Assembly: GCF_000150955.2 (NCBI RefSeq)
Contig: NC_011674.1
Coordinates: 124,001-188,000, forward strand
Source: Phaeodactylum tricornutum CCAP 1055/1
Lineage: Eukaryota > Bacillariophyta > Bacillariophyceae > Surirellales > Neidiaceae
Direction of reading: 5' to 3'
DNA: 64,000 nucleotides
Numbering within the stretch: the first letter of the stretch is position 1; the number at the start of each line of letters is the position of its first letter. Positions 9,675 through 19,223 of this stretch are shown piece by piece. Below the pieces are notes generated by a model. That model saw only the letters and a program-made list of their open reading frames with translations, did not search any database and was not told where the DNA came from. The translations under genes were made by a program, and so were the position numbers.

Positions 9675-11901
9675 CTACTTTTCTGCCTTGCGCTTCAAGC
9701 ATACAAGTGCCACAGACCGAAGTACAACAAATATAGCCACAAGTGCCAACCAATACCACCATATGTCATCCGAGTCTGAGCCAGCAATATCTAAAATGTT
9801 TTGGCAGTTGGTATTTGCTTGTTCGGAGCCGCAGTCTTGATTGAACTCATAGTCCATGACCAAATTCACGGCGTAGCTCAGTGGCATAATGTATTGGAGC
9901 CAGCGTAGCCAAACAGGCTGGATATAGGGAGAGAGAAAAAAAGCATCAGACTAAACAAATGATGCACCATTTGAGAAGCGTCTCTTTATAGTACTCACAC
10001 TGAAAAGATATCAATTTGTAATGGGGTCAGTGAAGTCTTTTCTCTGCTTTTGTGGAAATTTGGAGGTTCTGTCTTTCAAAGCGCTTGAAACTTACATGAG
10101 ATCTGGAGCAATAAAGAAACCGGCAAACATAATCTGTGGAACCAGAGTTATGGGTAAGAACTCGACAGCAATCTTAGGATCCTCCACAGTCGAACCAATA
10201 ACCATGGCCAATGCGGTACTGGACATTGCCAAAGTGTATAGAGTGATGAAATACAAACCAAAGTCGAGGCTGAGCGCCATCATAAAGTAACTCAAGATTG
10301 CCTGTTGAGGTCGTCAAAGGTTTGTGTAAGTGATCCAAGCAAAGCGCAGTTGAGAGGTGTCACAACCATAAAGCCGTTGCTTACCAATACTACCATTTGA
10401 ATCGCTGTCAAAATTGCTTCCAGCAGAAGCCTTGATAAGAAGTACGAAACAACGGAATAGTGATTTGTGGCGTACTCTCTCAAGAAGACAGGACGTTCCT
10501 CTGGAAAGACAATCAGAGTTGGCATGGCCGAACCAAACATGGCAAGCATACAAGCCGTGACAAGACCACCAAAAATGCTTTGCACCTCCTGGAAAAATTA
10601 AAAAGTTTCGTTGAGATGATTACTTTTCTTACAGGTTGTCGCACTGTCACGTGAATGCTTTCTTACCACCAGATCCTCAAGGTTTCCGTCGCCTACTTGC
10701 CAAAAGATAAATCCAGTTAACACGGTCATGAATCCGGTCAGGGCGAGGCGCGCCCCCAAAATCGTTTTAACTCTCACAAGGCTCTGAAAATCACGTTGCA
10801 CCAAGTATTTCACCTGTATCCAGGCCCCCACATGTCTATTGTGTTCATTTTTTGTATCGTATTCCAAAACGGATCGTTCAGAACTAGAATCAGCCTCTTT
10901 TCTTTCGGAGAAGAAGCCTGCCTCTTTGAGTTCTTTTTCTGGAATGGTTTGGGCCACAATCATCACGTAGTCCGCAGGGTTGTACTTTGGTGGAAGAGGG
11001 TGTCCACGAGACTCAAAGTAGTCCGTCATGTTTTCAACATCACCCTGGTACATGACTTGCCCCTTATTCATGAGAATCATGCGATCAAACATGTCGAAGA
11101 TGTCTGACTGAGGCTGATGGATAGTAAAGAGAACGCTGGCTCCTGCTCTAGCCACCTTGTCCAAAACCTGAACAAGCTGTAATGCAGAAAAGCTATCAAG
11201 TCCAGATGTTGGCTCGTCTAGGAATACGATAGATGGTTGCGTCACAAGCTCGACTCCGACGCTGGTGCGCTTACGCTCGCCCCCGGATATACCCTTCGCC
11301 AGCGTTCCTCCGATGATCGTATCGGCACAACCTTGGAGACCAAGCTCCGTTAGCATACGGTCCGTCAATGTATGCAATTGTTCGTCCATGTAGCTTTTGG
11401 GCAAGCGTAACTTGGCAGAAAAGAAAATGGCTTCCCTAGGCGTGGCTGAAATGCAAAGGGTGTCGTCTTGCTCTACAAAGGCAATGTGCTGACGAACTGA
11501 CACATCAGTCGGGTTGACGGACTTGCCGTCCAGCTTAACATCAGCAGTGACTTTCAACCGCCCAAGGTTTCGGGCCCTCCCCGACAGGACGTTCAATAGG
11601 GAAGTTTTCCCTGACCCAGAGGGTCCCATAATTGCTGTCGTTTCGTTGCCAGCTTCGCCCCAAACATTTTGTAAAATTTTCTTTTCCGGGCTCTTGCCTT
11701 TCGCCACCTAAAAAAAACAAAGCCGGAAAGAGAAGAGTTAACGACCATTTTACCTGGGAGGCGAGAGCGTATGGAGTGACTACGTACCAACGTCATGTTA
11801 ACGTTACTCCATTTCAGGCTCTTCCCTTGTCGACTTTGGAATGGTCCTGACATTTCGTTCTTGTCGAGGATTTTGTTCACCGCAGTAGATCCCGTATCCA
11901 T
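9675..11901 (-). CDS. ABCG-type half-transporter, 6 exons including a 1-nt exon
   Basis: Exons 11901-11788, 11707-10667, 10588-10385, 10301-10096, 9999 (one base) and 9917-9675 give 602 residues with every intron GT-AG. The nucleotide-binding domain comes first: Walker A GPSGSGKT (about 66-73), signature ISGGERKR, Walker B VFLDEPTSGLD. A six-helix membrane domain follows, as in the WHITE/ABCG half-size family, which dimerise and move lipids, sterols or drugs across membranes; the substrate is not predictable here. Exon 4 ends in AT and exon 6 starts CCTGTT. Only one extra base between them restores the family motif (APDL-I-PVWLRWLQY), and a T flanked by TTTTCAG and GTGAGT supplies it. First exon of 38 residues has an ATG. 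Confidence 0.88.
9999..9999 (-). other. Candidate single-nucleotide exon of the ABCG gene
   Basis: One base (T on the minus strand) between a 96-base intron (10000-10095, GTAAGT to TTTTCAG) and an 81-base intron (9918-9998, GTGAGT to ATCCAG). It completes an ATT (Ile) codon. Without it the two flanking coding exons are out of frame. Inferred from sequence; no transcript was seen. Confidence 0.65.
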
Positions 11902-12560
11902 TTCGCTTCCTGAAGGCTGTAATGCTGTGTTTGTTGTCGTACAGGAATGGCAGTTTCACTTTTTATGACAGTGAGAGGAACAGGGTTCTCGCAATACTTG
12001 CGCTCCGTTCACAGTCAGTGGTTTGCGAAATGTGAAGCCGAATGAATTAATTGGAAAAGAAAGCTTCGCATTTTCACCGAAGCGGCTCTTGACATTACAA
12101 GAATGGCCGGTTCGCATTTTCCCGGTACTCACATTTGGATTTCGCCGCATCCCTTCAACGGCGTATTACGCTATTTAAAATTTAAATTAACTGTAAGCTA
12201 CATGGATTTGCCTATGAAAAAAAAGGCTTTTGCAAAAACCAGATGATTCTAGCTTTAGAGCAGACAATGCGGCACTCACCATTTGTTTGTATACACAAAC
12301 CTTCCTTCTCAAAAGATTGGCAATCCTTCTACGTTAACAGAGAGTGGCACAGGTCCGGCTGTAAATTCAATGTGTTTGTCCATTGCATAGGATATCTTGT
12401 GGTGGGTGGCAAATTCTTCTCCCAATTCTTAGTCCAGTTCCAAAGAGAGTTCCTTCATGTCCGTTCTACGGGAAGCTTCTGGCTATCAGTCGAGTCCATC
12501 CAGTGTCGTGAATCAAACCACATTTCAACTTTGGTTTGCGTTAAATATCTCGTTGTAGGA
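11902..12560. other. Promoter of ABCG gene and 3' flank of lipid kinase gene
   Basis: About 660 bases, AT-rich around 12175-12240. Contains AACTGTAA at 12189-12196. No supported gene. Confidence 0.5.
12189..12196. promoter_or_regulatory. AACTGTAA intergenic element
   Basis: AACTGTAA in TTAACTGTAAGC, 288 bases above the ABCG start (reads GCTTACAGTTAA on the gene's strand). One of nine intergenic copies. Confidence 0.35.
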
Positions 12561-13925
12561 TCAATCATCTCTTTCAAGTCGTGGCTTTAGAAAGCTTACA
12601 AAGCGTACCGAATTTTTGACTACTCGCAACCGAAACCTCTCTACATGCCCAATGCTCTCACCAGAATGCTGAAACGGATATCCTCTACCGTCACTGTTTG
12701 GGGCGGCCGTAGTCGACTGCACTCTAACTTCAAAGTCGTCCCCGATAAAATCCAGACAGCCAAACCTGTCACTTTTGTCGCGATAGGAGCCGGCAAAGAT
12801 GCTTGGAATATTTACAAAGCCATCAACCGGGTGAATGCGTCCCAATCTCAAGTGCATCTTGTCTAACGTCATGCGGGCAAATGGAAATAATCGAAGACCG
12901 CCTCCGTAGAAGGGAGACGTCCCAGCCGCTAAAATGCCTGTCGTTCCTTCGTATAGTTTGGCTTCGCCACAGGGTCGGACCATGTCCCCACGACGATGGT
13001 CTACCCATACACAGTCGGGATCGTTACTTGTTAGCTCGACTCGAATATTGTGCTCCCCCCTTACCAAACACTTTGGCAAAGTTTTGACAACTAGAGCGAC
13101 GCAGTACCCTGCCACTGAGCCCAGAAAATCACGCAAAATACCCGTTTTGTGTGACCAGGCTTTGATGTTCTTGAAATCATTCAGCATGAGTGAATCAAAC
13201 CCGACTCCCGCAAAGAAGCACAGGTCTCCCCGTGGTGTTGGAACTTGGCCGTCCACGGGATGCGTAACTTCCATCATGGGCATCTCCACTACTTCAAAAT
13301 CGTTGCTCTTCGGTAAAGTTCCCTGACCAACACGGCGCAGTGCATTCATGATGTGTTCGAGTCGTTTACGCTTCCGTCGTTTAGTGCCCCGTGCCAATCC
13401 ACGCGAAAGGCGACACCCTATCACGGAACCGACCCCGTTGCCGGTACCGAGGGGAATGTATCCAATGAGTGGTAGTTTGCCCATAGCTTCGTCCACGTCT
13501 CCACCAATACTGTCGCAAAGATAGTTAATCATACTCGCTAGAGTGCCATCACCGCCAACGGGGACGACGAGCTTGTAGCTTTGCAAGTTTTGGACAATGT
13601 GGTCGGCTGCTTGCTTCGCTTCGACTTCGGTCGTCGTACAAAAGACGTGGGAGGTTCCAAAAATAGAGGCCGCGAGCGGTTCCAGATCCTTCGTGACGGA
13701 CCGAGCATTTGTGTTGAGAATAATAGCAGTCGTGCCATCGCTAACATTTGTGGAAGCCTCGCCGTTTGTGTAAGGTTGAACTAGGGATGGGCCGATCCTG
13801 GGATTGGAGTTAATGTCGAGTCCGCTTCGTTCCGGACGGAACGAGGGGCTTTGTGGCTGCACACTGAAGCCATTCGCGACCACGCATTGTATCAGACACA
13901 ACAACAAAAGCCGTCGATGTGGCAT
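12561..13925 (-). CDS. Diacylglycerol/sphingosine-kinase-family lipid kinase, plastid-type leader
   Basis: A 454-residue single-exon protein. The catalytic DAGK domain is marked by KLVVPVGGDGTLASMINYLC (GGDGT at 124-128, the ATP-binding loop) and by PLIGYIPLGTGNGVGSVIGC, the glycine-rich second motif. A C-terminal lobe contains GTSPFYGGGLRLFPFA. The family phosphorylates diacylglycerol, sphingoid bases or similar lipids with ATP. The N-terminus is a signal peptide (RRLLLLCLIQCVVANG) followed directly by Phe20, an ASAF-like cleavage context that in diatoms sends proteins to the complex plastid; this targeting is inferred. The exact lipid substrate cannot be told from the sequence. ATG at 13925. 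Confidence 0.82.
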   Translation of the reverse strand: MPHRRLLLLCLIQCVVANGFSVQPQSPSFRPERSGLDINSNPRIGPSLVQPYTNGEASTNVSDGTTAIILNTNARSVTKDLEPLAASIFGTSHVFCTTTEVEAKQAADHIVQNLQSYKLVVPVGGDGTLASMINYLCDSIGGDVDEAMGKLPLIGYIPLGTGNGVGSVIGCRLSRGLARGTKRRKRKRLEHIMNALRRVGQGTLPKSNDFEVVEMPMMEVTHPVDGQVPTPRGDLCFFAGVGFDSLMLNDFKNIKAWSHKTGILRDFLGSVAGYCVALVVKTLPKCLVRGEHNIRVELTSNDPDCVWVDHRRGDMVRPCGEAKLYEGTTGILAAGTSPFYGGGLRLFPFARMTLDKMHLRLGRIHPVDGFVNIPSIFAGSYRDKSDRFGCLDFIGDDFEVRVQSTTAAPNSDGRGYPFQHSGESIGHVERFRLRVVKNSVRFVSFLKPRLERDD

Positions 13926-15236
13926 GGCGGGTCCGTCTCTAGATCAAATTTCTCTCGTGTCGATCTGATCGTGTTTGTTGCAGGCATTCGTATCCGCTCC
14001 CACAGAAAATTGTTCTACCATCAAAAATACAAACGAAATTTTGTGGCCGTGAAACAAGCGCCTCCCGCGAACGATAGAATGCCCTTCGTCTGCACTGCGT
14101 CTGTCCTTCGCAACCGGAGAAGAAGCGTACGTACACTTATGGATGTTACTATCCAATCTTTCCTCTTACGTGGCGTAGAATACGGAATGCGGAGTGTTTC
14201 GATGAACGGTATGATCAATGCTGATGGTATATATATTAACAGTCAAGCCTAATTGCCTTTGCATTTAAGACTTACAATCATGCGTAATTAATGAAAAATT
14301 ATTTCAAACATTTGATCACTATTATCTTGCTTAAGGAGATAGAATTCAACGAAACTATAAAAACCTTCCCATCTTTTTGAACTGAAGGACATGAAAACAA
14401 ATTGTTAGCAAAAGTCATTAACACTGTTTTTCCGAAAAGAGTCACTGAAATTGTTGAGAAGCAAACAATTCACTGGAAAGTCGGTGTTTTCTCGAAAGGC
14501 GAAGTCGATCGGTATTCTTCCACAGATCTCCAAAGCTCGCACACTTGGCAGCTAGTCAGGCTAGCTACACGAACACTCAAGATATAACGGTCTTGAATAT
14601 GTCTTGAATGTGTTTGTCGCGCAATCCCTACAATACACATGTTCATTGATTCCAATTATCGCTAAATGTTGAGCCACTGGTTCTTCCCACTGTGAAAAGT
14701 TGTTAACGCATCCAAACTACCAAAAACTGCTGTTTCCTTTACTTAAAAATAGTCCAGCCAGTCATGTCGGAACTATCCAGTGGCAATCCAAAATTGTATG
14801 CACGTCGCTCTCTCGACTACAGGCGATCAAGAAATTTCTCTAGGAATTTTCCTTCCCATGTGTAGCCGGTGAGCTGAACAGCAGTACGCCGGAAATATTC
14901 TGCGTTTCCTACCCGATTGGATTCAACCTTTGAGGAAAACGTCACGCGGAAGTGTCGTCGGACGAGGAGCTATGATGCCACGGTGTGGGCAGCTCATGAG
15001 ATTGAACTTGTGGAAAGACTGTAGAATGAGCCCGCAACAGAAAAGTTGAACAAAAGTGCATAAACTTGTATTGTGCTAAACTTATTGATTGTGTAATATA
15101 AAGTCGCGTATACTGCTCATGTTCCATAGCCAAGGGCGGACCAAGGTATTCTTCCATGAGGCACCAGGCATTTGGTGGTACTGAAAGGTTTCTCCGTCGC
15201 AAAGTGAAACATGTTTCCTTATCCCAAAATCGCTGC
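13926..15236. other. Intergenic, no gene seen
   Basis: About 1.3 kb between two minus-strand genes. Holds ACAGTCAA at 14239-14246. Short frames occur on both strands but none has an ATG start with recognisable protein features. Confidence 0.5.
14239..14246. promoter_or_regulatory. TTGACTGT intergenic element (minus strand)
   Basis: Reads CTTGACTGTTAA on the strand of the lipid kinase gene, 314 bases above its ATG. Inferred promoter element. Confidence 0.35.
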
Positions 15237-15929
15237 TTAAGCAGCTCGTGGACCATCTGTGCACATGTCGACAGGGGGTTCCATGGCAGTCGGAAGCACC
15301 ACGGGCTTTCGCCAGCACGGGAGACTAGCGTGGCGCAGAAAGACCGTGGAATCGTTTTGCGACTGTTCGAAGAATTCTTGCTTGGGAGATGAAGCCTCGA
15401 TGTGTTTGCGTAGGATGTTGGTAGATTCGATCATCATTCCAGGGAACATGGTCGTGACATTTTTCCTATGGACAACAAATGAGTTGCGTCGCGTAGGCCG
15501 CCTTCGAGCTTCCGACTCGAAAGGTTGAGGGCTTTCTGCAGCTGAAAGAGCTCCCGCATCCTGTGCCAATTTGCTGGCATATTCCAGCATGGCTGCCATC
15601 TGGGCGTGTCGGCGCTCTCTGAAGGACGAACTACTTTTGCCTGTTGGGTCGTTTGTACCGGCACAGCAGGTGTCCAAAGACGCAGAATTTTGGTTATGGC
15701 GTATCAAAGGAGGTGGCATGGTGCTTGCTTCCGAAGTTTTCTGCTTCTTGTGGTTTAGATCCACAGATTCATCTCCGTAATAGTCTTCGTATGAGAGTTC
15801 ACGTTTGCTGTCGTTCAAGCTATCATCGACATGGAGAGCATCAAGCGTGGACTCTACGCCGGTAACGTAAGCTTGGACGGGTTGTTCCGATGGTAGACTT
15901 TCCAACACGATGCTCATTGACGTTTCCAT
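15237..15929 (-). CDS. Unknown small polar protein
   Basis: A 230-residue frame starting at an ATG at 15929. It is polar and largely disordered in composition, with an acidic SYEDYYGDESVDL stretch next to a basic HKKQK, and a later basic RRRPTRRNSF stretch that resembles a basophilic kinase site. The order acidic-Tyr-rich, then basic, then RRNS loosely recalls the paired proteins at 37.6 and 40.2 kb, but the match is too weak to claim homology. A predicted helix (RERRHAQMAAMLEYASKLAQDAGALSAAE) lies in the middle. I do not recognise a family; a nuclear regulatory protein is only a guess. Confidence 0.55.
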   Translation of the reverse strand: METSMSIVLESLPSEQPVQAYVTGVESTLDALHVDDSLNDSKRELSYEDYYGDESVDLNHKKQKTSEASTMPPPLIRHNQNSASLDTCCAGTNDPTGKSSSSFRERRHAQMAAMLEYASKLAQDAGALSAAESPQPFESEARRRPTRRNSFVVHRKNVTTMFPGMMIESTNILRKHIEASSPKQEFFEQSQNDSTVFLRHASLPCWRKPVVLPTAMEPPVDMCTDGPRAA

Positions 15930-17070
15930 TATTGCAGTTCTCGTTGTTGGACGATAGCTGAAGCCAGTCGAAGTTGCTTTTTGCTTGCTTTGCGAAACAA
16001 TAAGGTCTATCGTGTTTCACGAGCAACGAGTTTTCAGTTTGTAAACAGAGATCTCGAACCGGCCCGACCACTCTGGTTCATTAGTTTGAGGCTTGTTTGG
16101 TGGTGATCGGGCGTGAGTAGTAAAGTTGCTTGTTACATAGGCCTGGAAAATTGAACGAACAGGCACATGCCTTTTCCCTGGAAATACGATCCAACGGATA
16201 GTTCTATTTAGTCAACTGTTCGGCAGAAGTTCCCTTTAGGCTTGCTCGCGCCCGTCGACAGTCCTTAACGAAACCGTGAATTCGGACAGGCAACATGTCG
16301 GTAGAAGTATACCCAACGGAAATTCAGAAATCCTAATTAAACAAGGATTGAACGGTGTATGATAGACTATTGCGCCTAATACTGTTAGGGAATCAGACAA
16401 ATCATATCCGTTCGAGTCTCGCTCTTTCATTCTTCTTTTCTCCGCGTACCAAGCGTTCTAATTTTCTCACGTACGTTGGACAATTGGGTGAAATGAATCA
16501 CATGTATCGGCTTAAGAGATTTGACTTGAGTCTGCGCGCCCAAAGAACCTGGTGAAGGATGGTAGCGAACATTCAACAATAGCCTCTGCATTTTCCTGAT
16601 AATCCTGGCTTTCCTGAAAAAATTCACGAGACATTCGACAGCAATACTCCGATGCCTCTCCAACTCCTCTACTCTTGACTGTGAGTACTCGCTTTCCAAA
16701 CTATCTACTACAGACAAACGGCAAGACGAGGAAGCGCTCGCCTTTACCCATCCCACACTTCATGATTGCAAGCAACATTTCCAATAGCCTTCAAAAACCT
16801 CTAAACTTCAATTTTTGACTTTGGCTGCTAGTTTACTGCTGGAGGCACTAGAAAAGGAAAAGAGATGTGGCATTCCATGAAATCGCCCTAGGAAGTATGG
16901 ACCAACCTTTGGATTGAACGTTTACTTGATATTTTTGAATACCGAATGGACAATCCAGTCCTATCAGAATACTCGGACAAAAATCTAGAAAAGACGTGAT
17001 CTTGCCGATCCGAAGTCATCTCAACCCTTTCTTCCTTGGCTACGATGTGTGAAGGAACCACAGAAATAAA
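15930..17070. other. Intergenic, no supported gene
   Basis: About 1.1 kb between divergent genes. Contains TTGACTGT at 16675-16682 (TTGACTGTGAGTACTC). A 109-codon minus frame at 16427-16756 has no ATG at its start and was rejected. Confidence 0.45.
16675..16682 (+). promoter_or_regulatory. TTGACTGT intergenic element
   Basis: TTGACTGTGAGTACTC, 396 bases above the DUF4239 gene start. It shares the 11-base TTGACTGTGAG with 7690 and 23134. Confidence 0.35.
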
Positions 17071-18592
17071 ATGAAAGTGACGACAAGACTGATAGTCGGA
17101 ATTATTACTGGATCGACGGTAACATGTGCGTTGCTACCCACAAGTCCATTCTACCTCGTATCCGAACGTTGGACTCCATATCTGAAGCAAAGTCGGCCGT
17201 ATTTGCTGGCTCCTGTGTTCGTGTCGTCTTCTCGGGGCCAAGAGGACACGATCAACGTAGCCCCGAATGGAACTCTCCATCGCACTTCTTCTTCTCCACC
17301 TAGTACCACCGCTGTAAAACGCAAGTCTGGCTACCGAAAATCGGCCTACTATTTGTCTCGAGATGAGGATCGCTTGCAGCACAATTTCATTTCGTTCATC
17401 GACCACTCGGTGGGTTCACCCTATTCCCAAGTCGCGCGGCTCGTCGAGCCCCGCGTGTACGCCCGACCTGACCAGTTCCAACGAAATAACACGTATGTTT
17501 TGCCGACAATCGATGATGTGGCGCCGCCGGCATCGTTGTACGGACCATGGGCCAGTGCCTTGGCATGGAATGGACTCTTAGCCCGGGGCATTGTCGGAAC
17601 TTTGGCCTATCTTTGTTTTCCCGTGCTTATCAGTTTTCTCCAAATAGTGACGAAAAACATGGACAACGATGCGTTAGTGTCTTTGGTCAATACCTTTCTA
17701 CCAGGTGTGGCTATTGTTTTAGGTACCTATTTTTCGTTGACGTTGAGTATCCTCTATAATCGGTTCTCTCAGATTCAACAAACGGTCACGTCGGAGGCGA
17801 GTTTATTGGCGTTATGTTGCCGTAATCTCTTGGACATGTTGTGCAGCAATGACATTCGCAAGGATTGCGATAAGACTGCTGTCCAAGCCGCGCAGTGCAT
17901 TGCCGATCAAGTGAGAACACTGGTGCGGGACAGTCGGGGCCGAGAAACCATGATGGTAATTTACAGCGACCCCTATACGCGCCTGTTGCAGATTGTAGCT
18001 GAATGTCGCAATGAGGGGATTAAATTGGATGAGGTGGGTGGGAATGACAAGCCACTATCTTGGTACTCGTATTTTGTTGGAAATCACTTAAATATCTCTC
18101 ACACACTCGTTCTGTCTACAGGCCCTGGTAGCAAACGTCCGGAGCAACGTTGCCGATTTATGTAAACTCCGTGCACATCGCATTAGTTACGAAGGCCTCG
18201 CGTTGGCCCCAACGCACTTTGACGTCATGACATTTTTATGCGGCTTGCTACTGACTGGTTACGCATTGGGAACTTTAGCCACGGCATGCCCGAACGATGG
18301 CACTCCTGCTGGCTTGGCCCAAGTTTTGTTCAGCGCCCTCGTTGTCTGTTACGTGCTCTTTTACGAAATGTGCTATGATTTGAACCGGCCGTTTGACGGG
18401 ATATATCAATTGCGACGATCAGGAGCCGCAATGCACTTGTTACAGGTGAAGCTGATGATTGTCAATCATCCCGTTGTCGGCGATGGCAGAGTTGATTTTG
18501 AAGTGTTGGAGGATGAAGACGATTCGGACTTTCAACGCGAATACGACGAACGGTTCTGCGCCCGACGCAAGGCGAAGATTTGGTACAATTGA
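17071..18592 (+). CDS. Bestrophin-like (DUF4239) membrane protein, 2 exons
   Basis: Exons 17071-18033 and 18122-18592, joined across an 88-base intron (GTGGGT to CTACAG), give 477 residues; the junction reads IKLDE-ALVANVRSN. A hydrophobic leader (residues 1-22) precedes a polar region to about 170. Two membrane helices follow (about 172-195 and 205-228), then a soluble four-helix-like part with SQIQQTVTSEASLLALCCRNL. A second helix pair in exon 2 (FDVMTFLCGLLLTGYALG and LAQVLFSALVVCYVLFYEM) precedes FDGIYQL. This two-pair layout with a central helical domain matches the DUF4239 group, distant relatives of bestrophin chloride channels. Ion transport is inferred from that similarity. The leader might target the plastid or the secretory route. 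Confidence 0.78.
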
Positions 18593-19223
18593 AAGTGGCA
18601 AAGCAACTAGGAAAATCGAGCTACTGTCCACTTTTTACTCCAGAACCCTTAACTATCGATACGGATCGTAACAGTGAATTCCCGTCGTTACCTTTGCGTC
18701 AACCGCTACCTGCATGGATTTTGCTGTGTTGGAGTAACTCCTGTAACAGATCTAAGTATAGCTAGGCCCCGACGGATGAGGCTGGCGGGAAACATAGAAT
18801 TGTCTCTCTTCACTGTGAACTATGACTACATAGCGAAATGCGATCCATAGTTTTTTTTGAATTTGACCCTCGGGGGAAATTGAAGGCGCCGATGACGACA
18901 ACCAAGAAACCCCAAATTACAAACGCTATAGTGTACATGAACATTCGTCTCGTAGTAAAATCGAGCGTTATCGACGTCCACGTCATACATCGGACAGCCC
19001 TACCTTTTGTTTTCCTCTGACGGCCTCTTGAGGTGCAAATCGACTCTGGTCGTAATATGCGTCTAGCGACTAGAATAAGGAGTTTGTATATATACTAGCG
19101 ACAGCCTTGATTTCCGTGGACGTTTGGATTCCCGCACAAATTTTGGCTTCGGCGCTGTCACCGTCCTTGTCGAGAAGAGTCGGGGTTTGGCGTAGAGCTT
19201 TGTATCTCTCTCACAATGTTCGG
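18593..19223. other. Intergenic between two plus-strand genes
   Basis: About 630 bases with no supported gene; contains CACTGTGAAC near 18811 and a TATATATAC tract near 19087 that could serve the kinase gene. Confidence 0.4.

Noticed and set aside
14942-15256. A 104-codon minus frame overlapping the end of the 230-residue protein
   Set aside because: Different frame from a better supported gene and without protein-like composition.
16427-16756. A 109-codon minus frame with a basic helical stretch
   Set aside because: Starts at GTG after an in-frame TGA; no useful ATG and no recognisable domain.
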